Source of the DNA: Nemertoderma westbladi
Lineage: Eukaryota > Xenacoelomorpha > Nemertodermatida > Nemertodermatidae
Direction of reading: 5' to 3'
Length of the DNA stretch: 37,733 nt
Assembly (NCBI GenBank): GCA_032718475.1
Contig: JAUCBJ010002398.1
Span: forward strand, 1 to 37,733
Within the stretch, counting starts at the first letter, position 1. Each line of letters opens with the position of its first letter. Below the pieces are notes generated by a model. It was not told where the DNA came from. It ran no database searches and saw nothing but the letters and a program-made list of their open reading frames with translations. This document shows, in pieces, positions 10,147 to 20,570 of this stretch. A program made the translations under genes and the position numbers.

Positions 10147-13100
10147 GTAAGTTACATAGCCATGGTTAATTATTCAGTGTAAGTTACATAGCAATGGTTA
10201 ATTATTCAGGGTAAGTTACATAGCAATGGTTCATTATTCAGTGTAAGTTACATAGCAATGGTTAATTATTCAGTGTAAGTTACATAACAATGGTTCATTA
10301 CTCAGTGTAAGTTATATAGCAATGGTTCATTAATCAGTGTAAGTTACATGGCAATGGTTCATTAGTCAGTGTAAGTTACATATCAATGGTTCATTAGTCA
10401 GTGTAAGTTACATAGCAATGGTTCATTATTCAGTGTAAGTTACATAGCAATGGTTAATTATTCAGTGTAAGTTACATAGCAATGGTTCATTATTCAGTGT
10501 AAGTTACATAGATGGTTAATTATTCAGTGTAAGTTACATAGCAATGGTTCATTATTCAGTGTAAGTTACATAGCAATGGTTAATTATTCAGTGTAAGTTA
10601 CATAGCAATGGTTAATTATTCAGTGTAAGTTACATAGCAATGGTTCATTAGTCAGTGTAAGTTATATAGCAATGGTTAATTATTCAGTGTAAGTTACATA
10701 GCAATGGTTCATTAGTCAGTGTAAGTTATATAGCAATGGTTAATTATTCAGTGTAAGTTACATAGCAATAGTTCATTATTCAGTGTGAGTTACATAGCAA
10801 TGGTTCATTATTCAGTGTAAGTTACATAGCAATGGTTCATTACTCAGTGTAAGTTACATAGCAATGGTTCATTACTCAGTGTAAGTTACATAGAAATGGT
10901 TTATTATTCAGTGTAAGTTACATAGATGGTAAATTATTCAGTGTAAGTTACATAGCAATAGTTCATTATTCAGTGTAAGTTACATAGCAATGATTCATTA
11001 TTCAGTGTAAGTTACATAGCAATGGTTCATTACTCAGTGTAAGTTACATAGAAATGGTTTATTATTCAGTGTAAGTTACATAGATGGTAAATTATTCAGT
11101 GTAAGTTACATAGCAATAGTTCATTATTCAGTGTAAGTTACATAGCAATGATTCATTATTCAGTGTAAGTTATATAGCAATGGTTCATTATTCAGTGTAA
11201 GTTACATAGCAATAGTTCATTACTCAGTGTAAGTTACATAGCAATGGTTTATTATTCAGTGTAAGTTACATAGATGGTAAATTATTCAGTGTAAGTTACA
11301 TAGCAATGGTTAATTATTCAGTGTGAGTTACATAGCAATAGTTCATTATTCAGTGTAAGTTACATAGCAATGGTTCATTATTCAGTGTAAGTTACATAGA
11401 AATGGTTTATTATTCAGTGTAAGTTACATAGATGGTAAATTATTCAGTGTAAGTTACATAGCAATGGTTAATTATTCAGTGTGAGTTACATAGCAATAGT
11501 TCATTATTCAGTGTAAGTTACATAGCAATGGTTCATTATTCAGTGTAAGTTACATAGAAATGGTTTATTATTCAGTGTAAGTTACATAGATGGTAAATTA
11601 TTCAGTGTAAGTTACATAGCAATAGTTAATTATTCAGTGTAAGTTACATAGCAATGGTTCATTATTCAGTGTAAGTTACATATAAATGGTTTATTATTCA
11701 GTGTAAGTTACATAGATGGTAAATTATTCAGTGTAATTTACATAGCAATAGTTCATTATTCAGTGTAAGTTACATAGCAATGGTTCATTATTCAGTGTAA
11801 GTTACATAGAAATGGTTTATTATTCAGTGTAAGTTACATAGCAATAGTTCATTATTCAGTGTAAGTTACATAGCAATGGTTCATTATTCAGTGTAAGTTA
11901 CATAGCAATGGTTAATTATTCAGTGTAAGTTACATAGCAATAGTTCATTATTCAGTGTAAGTTACATAGCAATTGTTCATTATTCAGTGTAAGTTACATA
12001 GCAATGGTTAATTATTCAGTGTAAGTTACATAGCAATGGTTAATTATTCAGTGTAAGTTACATAGCAATGGTTCATTACTCAGTGTAAGTTATATAGCAA
12101 TGGTTCATTATTCAGTGTAAGTTACATAGAAATGGTTTATTATTCAGTGTAAGTTACATAGATGGTAAATTATTCAGTGTAAGTTACATAGCAATAGTTC
12201 ATTATTCAGTGTGAGTTACATAGCAATGGTTCATTATTCAGTGTAAGTTACATAGCAATGGTTAATTATTCAGTGTAAGTTACATAGCAATGGTTCATTA
12301 CTCAGTGTAAGTTACATAGCAATGGTTCATTACTCAGTGTAAGTTACATAGCAATGGTTAATTATTCAGTGTAAGTTATATAGCAATGGTTCATTACTCA
12401 GTGTAAGTTACATAGCAATGGTTAATTATTCAGTGTAAGTTATATAGCAATGGTTCATTATTCAGTGTGAGTTACATAGCAATGGTTCATTATTCAGTGT
12501 AAGTTACATAGCAATAGTTCATTATTCAGTGTGAGTTACATAGCAATGGTTCATTATTCAGTGTAAGTTACATAGCAATGGTTAATTATTCAGTGTAAGT
12601 TACATAGCAATGGTTCATTACTCAGTGTAAGTTACATAGCAATGGTTCATTACTCAGTGTAAGTTACATAGCAATGGTTAATTATTCAGTGTAAGTTATA
12701 TAGCAATGGTTCATTACTCAGTGTAAGTTACATAGCAATGGTTAATTATTCAGTGTAAGTTATATAGCAATGGTTCATTATTCAGTGTGAGTTACATAGC
12801 AATGGTTCATTATTCAGTGTAAGTTACATAGCAATGGTTAATTATTCAGTGTAAGTTACATAGCAATGGTTAATTATTCAGTGTAAGTTATATAGCAATG
12901 GTTCATTATTCAGTGTAAGTTACATAGCAATGGTTAATTACTCAGTGTAAGTTATATAGCAATGGTTCATTACTCAGTGTAAGTTATATAGCAATGGTTA
13001 ATTATTCAGTGTAAGTTACATAGAAATGGTTTATTATTCAGTGTAAGTTACATAGATGGTAAATTATTCAGTGTAAGTTACATAGCAATAGTTCATTATT

Positions 13101-15057
13101 CAGTGTGAGTTACATAGCAATGGTTCATTATTCAGTGTAAGTTACATAGCAATGGTTAATTATTCAGTGTAAGTTAAATAGCAATGGTTCATTACTCAGT
13201 GTAAGTTACATAGCAATGGTTCATTACTCAGTGTAAGTTATATAGCAATGGTTCATTATTCAGTGTAAGTTACATAGCAATGGTTAATTACTCAGTGTAA
13301 GTTATATAGCAATGGTTCATTACTCAGTGTAAGTTATATAGCAATGGTTAATTATTCAGTGTAAGTTACATAGAAATGGTTTATTATTCAGTGTAAGTTA
13401 CATAGATGGTAAATTATTCAGTGTAAGTTACATAGCAATAGTTCATTATTCAGTGTAAGTTACATAGCAATGGTTAATTACTCAGTGTAAGTTATATAGC
13501 AATGGTTCATTACTCAGTGTAAGTTATATAGCAATGGTTAATTATTCAGTGTAAGTTACATAGCAATGGTTAATTACTCAGTGTAAGTTATATAGCAATG
13601 GTTCATTACTCAGTGTAAGTTACATAGCAATGGTTCATTACTCAGTGTAAGTTATATAGCAATGGTTCATTATTCAGTGTAAGTTACATAGCAATAGTTC
13701 ATTATTCAGTGTAAGTTACATAGCAATGGTTAATTACTCAGTGTAAGTTATATAGCAATGGTTCATTACTCAGTGTAAGTTATATAGCAATGGTTAATTA
13801 TTCAGTGTAAGTTACATAGCAATGGTTAATTATTCAGTGTAAGTTACATAGATGGTAAATTATTCAGTGTAAGTTACATAGCAATAGTTCATTATTCAGT
13901 GTGAGTTACATAGCAATAGTTCATTATTCAGTGTAAGTTACATAGCAATGGTTAATTACTCAGTGTAAGTTATATAGCAATGGTTCATTACTCAGTGTAA
14001 GTTACATAGCAATGGTTCATTACTCAGTGTAAGTTACATAGCAATGGTTCATTACTCAGTGTAAGTTATATAGCAATGGTTCATTATTCAGTGTAAGTTA
14101 CATAGCAATGGTTAATTACTCAGTGTAAGTTATATAGCAATGGTTCATTACTCAGTGTAAGTTACATAGAAATGGTTTATTATTCAGTGTAAGTTACATA
14201 GATGGTAAATTATTCAGTGTAAGTTACATAGCAATAGTTCATTATTCAGTGTGAGTTACATAGCAATGGTTCATTATTCAGTGTAAGTTACATAGCAATG
14301 GTTAATTATTCAGTGTAAGTTACATAGCAATGGTTCATTACTCAGTGTAAGTTACATAGCAATGGTTCATTACTCAGTGTAAGTTACATAGAAATGGTAA
14401 ATTATTCAGTGTAAGTTACATAGCAATAGTTCATTATTCAGTGTGAGTTACATAGCAATGGTTCATTATTCAGTGTAAGTTACATAGCAATGGTTAATTA
14501 TTCAGTGTAAGTTACATAGCAATGGTTCATTACTCAGTGTAAGTTACATAGCAATGGTTCATTACTCAGTGTAAGTTACATAGCAATGGTTAATTATTCA
14601 GTGTAAGTTACATAGCAATGGTTCATTACTCAGTGCAAGTTCTATAGCAATGGTTCATTATTCAGTGTAAGTTACATAGCAATGGTTAATTACTCAGTGT
14701 AAGTTACATAGATGGTAAATTATTCAGTGTAAGTAGTTACATAGCAATGGTTCATTATTCAGTGTAAGTTACATAGCAAGGTTCATTATTCAGTGTAAGT
14801 TACATAGCAATGGTTAATTATTCAGTGTAAGTTACATAGCAATAGTTCATTATTCAGTGTAAGTTACATAGCAATGGTTCATTATTCAGTGTAAGTTACA
14901 TAGCAATGGTTAATTATTCAGTGTAAGTTACATAGCAATGGTTCATTACTCAGTGTAAGTTACATAGCAATGGTTAATTATTCAGTGTAAGTTACATAAC
15001 AATGGTTAGTTATTCAGTGTAAGTTAGTTACATAGCAATGGTTTATTATTCAGTGTA
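10142..15057. repeat. 32-bp minisatellite made of repeated exon-end/splice-donor sequence
   Basis: The typical unit is TTCAGTGTAAGTTACATAGC followed by AATGGTTAATTA. It is repeated about 150 times over 4.9 kb. The first unit's TTCAGT is the last six bases of coding exon 1, so the array starts exactly at the exon-intron junction. Nearly every unit keeps the donor-like CAGTGTAAGT. Common variants are TTCATTA for TTAATTA, TATATAG for TACATAG, GTGAGT for GTAAGT, a shorter CATAGATGGTAAATTATT unit, and AAATGGTTTATT. Some combinations of variants recur in blocks of several units, implying higher-order amplification. The unit length is not a multiple of three and stops occur, so it is non-coding. Confidence 0.97.
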
Positions 15058-17721
15058 CTACTATTACTACTAGGATCGGCATGCTGCATTCCAGCTGCAT
15101 TTTTAAGAGTGCTGTGCCGGCTTGTCGACAAAATTGCGCCGCCACAACTCCCCATCACCCATGACATTTGCTAGATCATCGGCATCTTCAAGGCCAGTGT
15201 CCTTTAAGATGTGTCTCAAGAAAGTCACGGGCTGTCCACCATGCTTATTCACTCCATGAGGCTGCCAAAGTACAAGATTATGCACTGGCTGGTCCTCACG
15301 GCGAAAGCAATGTCCTGCAAATCGGAGGCGATTTTGTTCTAGTGTCAAGCTGGGGGGAAACAATGAGACACCTCCAATGTTATATAGTGTCTGTTTGGAG
15401 ATGTGTGCATTGTACTTGACACAATAAACCCGGCGTAGCATTCTTGTGAATGTGCCATCCAGAGATTTGGTGTCCTCAGCAGTTAGAGCCCAGCATGGAC
15501 TCCCATAGAGGAGTACTGGAACTACTGCTGCTCTAAATAATAGGACCGTAAGTTTCCGATTAATTCTCGGTGACTTCCAAATCCTGGAAAGCCTATTCAA
15601 GGTTGCCCATGCCTTTCCCTTACGTATTCGAAGGTCCTCACCTGACTTCCGGATCCATGATCCCAGGTAACAGAAGTCGTCCACATGCTCAAGCATACCA
15701 TCCTTTGAGCTTATGCTCATCCGTTTAGAGACTTGCTGAGGACTTTCTAAGTTAACTGTCAAAATTTTGGTCTTTCTGGAGTTAATAAAAAGACCAACAC
15801 TAGAAGCAGCATGTTCTAATGAGCTGAGGAGCAGGTGGGCTCCCTCTAGTGATTCTGAGAATACTCCTAAGTCATCAGCAAAGTCTAGATCAGTTAGGTA
15901 CTTGGCAGGATTTCCTCGACTTCTGGAGCCAGTAGGTGGAGTTATCATCACCCCATCATCATTATGATGATCTAAGGACATGCGTAGAACATAGTCAACC
16001 ACAATTATGAACAAGAATGGTGCAAGTGTCTCCCGGGAGGACGCCCCATAACACCTCAAATGGTTCTGTGTCACCGTCAACAGTAGACACAAATGTTGTC
16101 AAACCATTGTATACTGATCTGATTGCTGCAATAATTTCATCAGGAATCCCATATAATGAAAGTATGCTGAACATACGTGAGGGAGAGAAAGGAATCAAAG
16201 GCCTTGAAGAAGTAAACAAAGATAACAGCCAGATGCCTGTCTTTCTTTTTTGATAACTCTTCAATTATCCATCTAAGTGCCAAAATGGGCTCCATGGTCC
16301 CACGACCTTTACAGAACCCATTCTGATTTCCATGGAGCAGTCTCTCAATGGGATCCCTGATGCGATTTAATAGAATTCTATTGTATAGCTTTGCAGTAAT
16401 CGAGATCAATGAGATTCCCCGAAAAGAACCATAGAGTGTTAGGTTGCCCTTCTTGGGAACTGGCACCAACTTATTTGTTTTCATTTCTTGTGGGACTCCT
16501 GTTGTTCGGTACATGTCTACTATGATGGGATAGATGAGTTTTAAACACTCAGGTATTTTAAAGACCTCAGGGGGAACACATCTACTCCACTGGCACGATT
16601 GGTCTTATGCTCTTTGCAGCAGCCATCACTTCTGCAAAGGAGATAACACCAATGGGAATATCTGGGAGTAAAGACTCAGGCAGCAGCCTTCACTTCTGCA
16701 AAGGAGATATCACCAATGGGAATATCTGTGAGTACAAACTCAGACACTTTTATTTCTACAAAGTTATCAGGCAATACCCTGTCAATATTGAGGAGCTTTT
16801 CAAAGTGGGCCTTCCAACCATTGAGGCGATCGGCTGGTGATTCAGCCTTAACCTTCGTGGTTGGTTGGCTTTTCCAACCAGTAAGCAAGTTGATCGATTT
16901 CCATGCCTGGGATGATTGCCTGCTGTCGTCATCATCATTAATGGCATCAACCTGTTGGTTTATTAAGCTCCTGTAGATTAACAGGGTACTGCCTGTTCAG
17001 GGACCAAGATGCAGCCTTAACTGCATTCTTGGCCGCTGTAGTCTGTTTGAGTCGGGACTCTTTCTGCGCCTTATAGAGGTAATTTCGGCACTTCTGAATT
17101 TTGTTGTCAGTCCAGGGGCCATTTTCCTGTTTTGAGGGTATACAGGAACTGTTTCTGCAGCTGCTAACTTAACTGCTTCTGTGAAGGCAGTATAGCCCTC
17201 ACAGTGATCTGCCGCCTCAGAGGCAAGAACCTCATACCTGTTGCTCAGCTGTAGTGTGAAGCTGGATCTCACACTTGGCTGTTGCAACAGAGAGGACCTG
17301 TCATGCCGCGGCAAGGCAGATTTCGTTGTTCTGCTAGCACGCAGACTAAGCTCTTACCTTGGCCACAATAAGGCGGTGATCACTGGAGAAGGGTCGAAGT
17401 GTAAATGCATTACAGTCTTGTATAGAGCTCCTGTATTTCCTACGAAACAGAATATGGTCTATCTGGGATTTGTGACCACTGGGTCCACTATGAGTCCATA
17501 GCTTTCCAGTTCGCTTCTTGAACTGGGTTCCAGCCGAAAACAATCCATTTCCAGAGATAAAATCCTGAAGATGGATGTAATTTCGGTTAACACTATTGCT
17601 ATAGACCCAGGGCGATGTAGGTGATTGATGCAGACTGACATTAAAGTCTCACAGGAATGTTTAGAATGCATCCTGATCCACTCCATCAGAAGCTGCTTGC
17701 AGATTGTGGTAGACATTTTCC
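15058..17721 (-). mobile_element. Non-LTR retrotransposon (LINE), 5'-truncated, family 1 copy 1
   Basis: Minus-strand frames encode, from the 5' end: the end of an EEP-type endonuclease (HSGPSGHKSQIDHILFRRKY, then SSDHRLIVA, about 17350-17500), a linker, reverse transcriptase fingers (KLVPVPKKGNLTLYGSFRGI, about 16415-16480), and palm and thumb (YLTDLDFADDLGVF, about 15850-15900, through 15103). The 3' end is a (TAG)n-type tail (CTACTATTACTACTAG on the plus strand at 15058). Several frameshifts break the ORF. In motif A the expected Asp is Tyr (VYFFKAFDS), so it is inactive. A 64-bp tandem duplication lies at about 16615-16742. ATTCAGTGTA flanks both ends (15048-15057, 17722-17731). That would be the target duplication, but the minisatellite unit has the same sequence. 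The clade is uncertain, possibly RTE-like. Confidence 0.88.
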
Positions 17722-17893
17722 ATTCAGTGTAAGTTACATAGCAATGGTTAATTATTCAGGGTAAGTTACATAGCAATGGTTCATTACTCTGTGTAAGTTA
17801 CATAGCAATGGTTCATTAGTCAGTGTAAGTTACATAGCAATGGTTCATTATTCAGAGTAAGTTACATAGAAATGGTTCATTTTTAAGTGTAAG
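17722..17893. repeat. Right-hand remainder of the 32-bp minisatellite
   Basis: About five more units continue after the LINE, with edge variants CAGGGTAAGT, CTGTGTAAGT and CAGAGTAAGT, decaying into AAGTGTAAGTTCAGACTACG. It shows that the LINE landed inside the array. The CAGGGTAAG variant also occurs in the third unit of the array's left end (about 10207). Confidence 0.95.
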
Positions 17894-17986
17894 TTCAGAC
17901 TACGTTACATGAAAATGAGTCCTTATTCGAAGTTAGTTTACTGTGAATTGAGCAAGTTTCCATTATGTTTGTATTTTTTGTTGCAG

Positions 17987-20076
17987 TTAAACCAACTTGG
18001 ATACAACAATATAATAATGATGAAGTATCCACTGTAGTGGACTTGGGATATGATGCAGTAATCAGCTGCATTATGGACAGCAATCCTGCGATCGAAATTT
18101 CAACTATAACTTGGTTTAAAGATTCACCCACTGGTGTTAGTTTAGATAATAATGAAAAGTACAGTTGGAGTGTAACTGAGGTAGAAACGGAAAATTACCT
18201 CCAAAGAGTTATTATAGAGTTGAATATCAAAGATGTATCACTGAATGAACTGAATTCAACATACTTTGGAGAAGTTAGTAATAATTTAGGAGTAGGTCAA
18301 TGTGCTGTTAATCTAAAGGTCAAAGGACCACCACATAGCCCAAATGACGTACATGTAAAACACATTGATAGTATTAGTGTTAACGTAAGTTGGGACCCAG
18401 GGTTCAATGGAGGGTCTACCCAATGGTTTAAGATACAATACACTGATGGTGAAACCAATCAAACATCTCCAGAAACCACAAACTCATCTATAATAATTGA
18501 AGGTTTATCTTTTGGTGTAAACTATAGTTTTACTGTTGTAGCCTGCAATGCTTATGGATGTCAGCAATCGAATTCACCAGTAATCAGTCGTGGGAGTGAA
18601 AATATAAGAAAAACTCAGACTATCCAATCATCGGGAGATAGTTCAACTTATGTAATTATTATAATTGCAATGTTGTTGCTTTTGCTAATTATTGCAGTTA
18701 TTGGCATCCTAGTTTTACTTTATTCAAGAAAACGCCGAAAACAAGACATCCCAAATGAACATGCAACAAGATCTACAATATCAATTGAAGACAGTGAAAT
18801 TAACTTACCTGTTTCTGAACAATACGAAAATTATGAGAAATTTAATGATATTATGGAAGATAATAACTGCACAATGTCAATTACAGAACTGAATCATGAT
18901 TATATATATACTACGAATGATAACATAAATGGTGATATTGAAATTAACACTACGAATTCTGAAGATATAGATAGAATTGAGCCATATTTATCAGTTACCA
19001 ACCAAAAATTTGGAGATAGTCCTAAACATCTCTTTATAAAGCACACTTCTGTGGGTGTTAACAAACAAGTTACTCAAAATGTTAACAAAACTATTACCCA
19101 ACAAGTTTTTTCAGATGGTAAACCTATTACCAAAGTTTTCGGAGATAAACCTATTTTAAAACAAGATTCAAGAGATATTAACCAACCTATTAACCGACAC
19201 GTTTATGGAGATGGTAAGAAACCTATTCATATACAAGTTGCAGTGGACGTTTGTAAACCGATTACGAAGCAAGTTTCTGAAGATCGTACACCAATTACCC
19301 AGGTTACTGGTAATATTAACAAACATACTACCAAACAAGTTTCAGGAGATCTAAGCAAACATATTAACAAACAAGTTTCAGGCGATGGTATTTATATTAA
19401 CAAACAGCTTTCTGGTGAAGTTAACAAACATATTAACAAACAAGTTTCAGGCGATGGCAATTCTATTAAACAGGTTTCTGGGGATGTTAATAAATCCATT
19501 ACGCGACAAATTTTGAGAGATGGCAAACCCATTACCAAACCCGTTTCTGGAGATGTTAACAAACATATTAACAAACAAGTTTCAGGCGATGGTATTTCTA
19601 TTAACAAACAGGTTTCCGGGGATGTTAACATACAGGTTTCCAGGGATGTTAACAAACATATAAACAAACAAGTTTCAGGCGATGGCAATTCTATTAAACC
19701 GGTTTCTGGAGATGATAACAAACATACTACCAAAGATATTTCAAGTGGCGTTAACAAACATATTAACAAACAGGTTTCTGGAGATGATAACAAACCTATT
19801 AACAAGCATGATTTTGAGGATGATAAACCTATTAACAAAGATGTTTCTGGACAAACCAATGAAATTACAGAAGAAATAAACAAACATATTACCAAGCATG
19901 ATTCTGAAGAGGGTAGACATAACAAACAGGTTTCTGGAGTAGCTCTCACTCTTAGAAGTACCAAAGACCATGCTGCTAAACGTATTGCCAAAGACACTGA
20001 AGAAATTCTCAAACCCATTGCTAACCATTCGAAGTCCTTGATCTTAGAAACTAATCTCACTACAACGATAATATAG
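17987..20076 (+). CDS. Ig-superfamily transmembrane receptor, coding exon 2 (Ig, FN3, membrane span, repeat tail, stop)
   Basis: Numbered from the ATG at 9306, this exon gives residues 281-976. Residues 281-393 are Ig-like: VISC, then ITWF, then STYFGEVSNN. The usual F-strand Cys two residues after Tyr is Gly here, and a Cys occurs 11 residues later. Residues 394-481 are an FN3 domain (PPHSPNDV, VNVSWDPGFNGG, FKIQY, LSFGVNYSFTVVACNAYG). About 502-526 is one membrane span rich in I, L, V and A, closed by RKRRKQ, so the tail is cytoplasmic. The tail has tyrosines in YENYEKF, DYIYTTN and EPYLSV (possible YxxPhi sites, not canonical ITIMs). It then has about 25 degenerate 9-12-residue repeats around NKHINKQVSGDG. 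The role is probably cell-surface recognition or adhesion. The ligand and family are unknown. Confidence 0.85.
19036..19941 (+). repeat. In-frame coding minisatellite in the receptor tail
   Basis: About 25 copies of a degenerate unit encoding NKHINKQVSGDG and shorter forms such as SGDGNSIKQV. The commonest DNA unit is about 33-36 bp (AACAAACATATTAACAAACA then AGTTTCAGGCGATGG). Lengths are multiples of three, so the frame is kept. A two-unit pattern (KHINKQVSGDG then SINKQVSGDV or NSIKQVSGDV) recurs, showing higher-order duplication. Long antisense frames across this block arise from the repetition and are not genes. Confidence 0.9.
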
Positions 20077-20108
20077 TAATTGTTATATATTAAAAATTAA
20101 TTTTAAAG

Positions 20109-20114
20109 ATTAAA
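20109..20114 (+). terminator. Possible polyadenylation signal ATTAAA of the receptor gene
   Basis: ATTAAA 33 bp after the stop codon, followed about 20 bp later by TTTTGTGTCTCTTT (GU/U-rich). The position is plausible, but the motif is common in such AT-rich DNA. Confidence 0.35.
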
Positions 20115-20439
20115 TATATTAAATAATTTTGTGTCTCTTTAGCTGCCAAACTAATAAGTATATTAGTATAAAATAATTAACGTTTTCTACCTAGAGTCCT
20201 ACATCTGATTATGTACTCAGTAGTACATAAACATTTTGTTAATGCTGAATGTTTATGCATAAAAAATTTAAAGCATTACATTTTTGTTAAATTGTGTTTA
20301 TTGCACTACAAAACATTTCTTCAGAAGCTAGGTATTAATGAGGAGGGGGGGGGGGGTGCGATGTATTACTTAGGGGGGTTGCTTGTGTCTCTTTGGAATG
20401 CTCAGCTCATATCTGATTGCCTACTTTTGCGTTTCCGGC

Positions 20440-20570
20440 ATGGACAACAGCGTTACAGGGTGGATAATTGTGTTTACCCTCGCGTTACAGGCATGGACTT
20501 AAAAACGTTACAGGCTGGGACATTCTTTTTTGCACTATATTTTTTAATAGCGTAACCCTGGACATGGGAA
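20440..20570. repeat. Degenerate CGTTACAGGC(A)TGG(A)-type repeats
   Basis: CATGGACAACAGCGTTACAG, CGCGTTACAGGCATGGAC, AACGTTACAGGCTGGGAC and AGCGTAACCCTGGACATG follow each other at irregular spacing. It looks like a decayed short tandem repeat. Confidence 0.5.

Larger units (their letters stand above)
10147..17986 (+). other. Phase-1 intron of the Ig/FN3 receptor gene
   Basis: Donor GTAAGT at 10147 and acceptor TTTTTTGTTGCAG ending at 17986. Joining T (end of exon 1) to TT (start of exon 2) keeps one frame, reading NVSVQ-F-KPTWIQQ. About 65% of the intron is the minisatellite, and most of the rest is an antisense LINE. Transcript data would be needed to prove the junction and to exclude extra small exons. 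Confidence 0.75.

Noticed and set aside
10142-15057. CRISPR-like array
   Set aside because: Units are contiguous with no unique spacers, and the context is an animal intron.
18810-19000. ITAM/ITIM signalling motifs in the receptor tail
   Set aside because: Tyrosines are present (YENYEKF, DYIYTTN, EPYLSV) but spacing and flanking residues do not meet the canonical consensus.
19392-20060. 222-residue minus-strand ORF rich in SPETCLLI repeats
   Set aside because: It is the antisense shadow of the in-frame coding repeat of the receptor tail.
20211-20555. 114-residue plus-strand ORF
   Set aside because: It spans a poly-G tract and a short degenerate repeat, with no recognised features.
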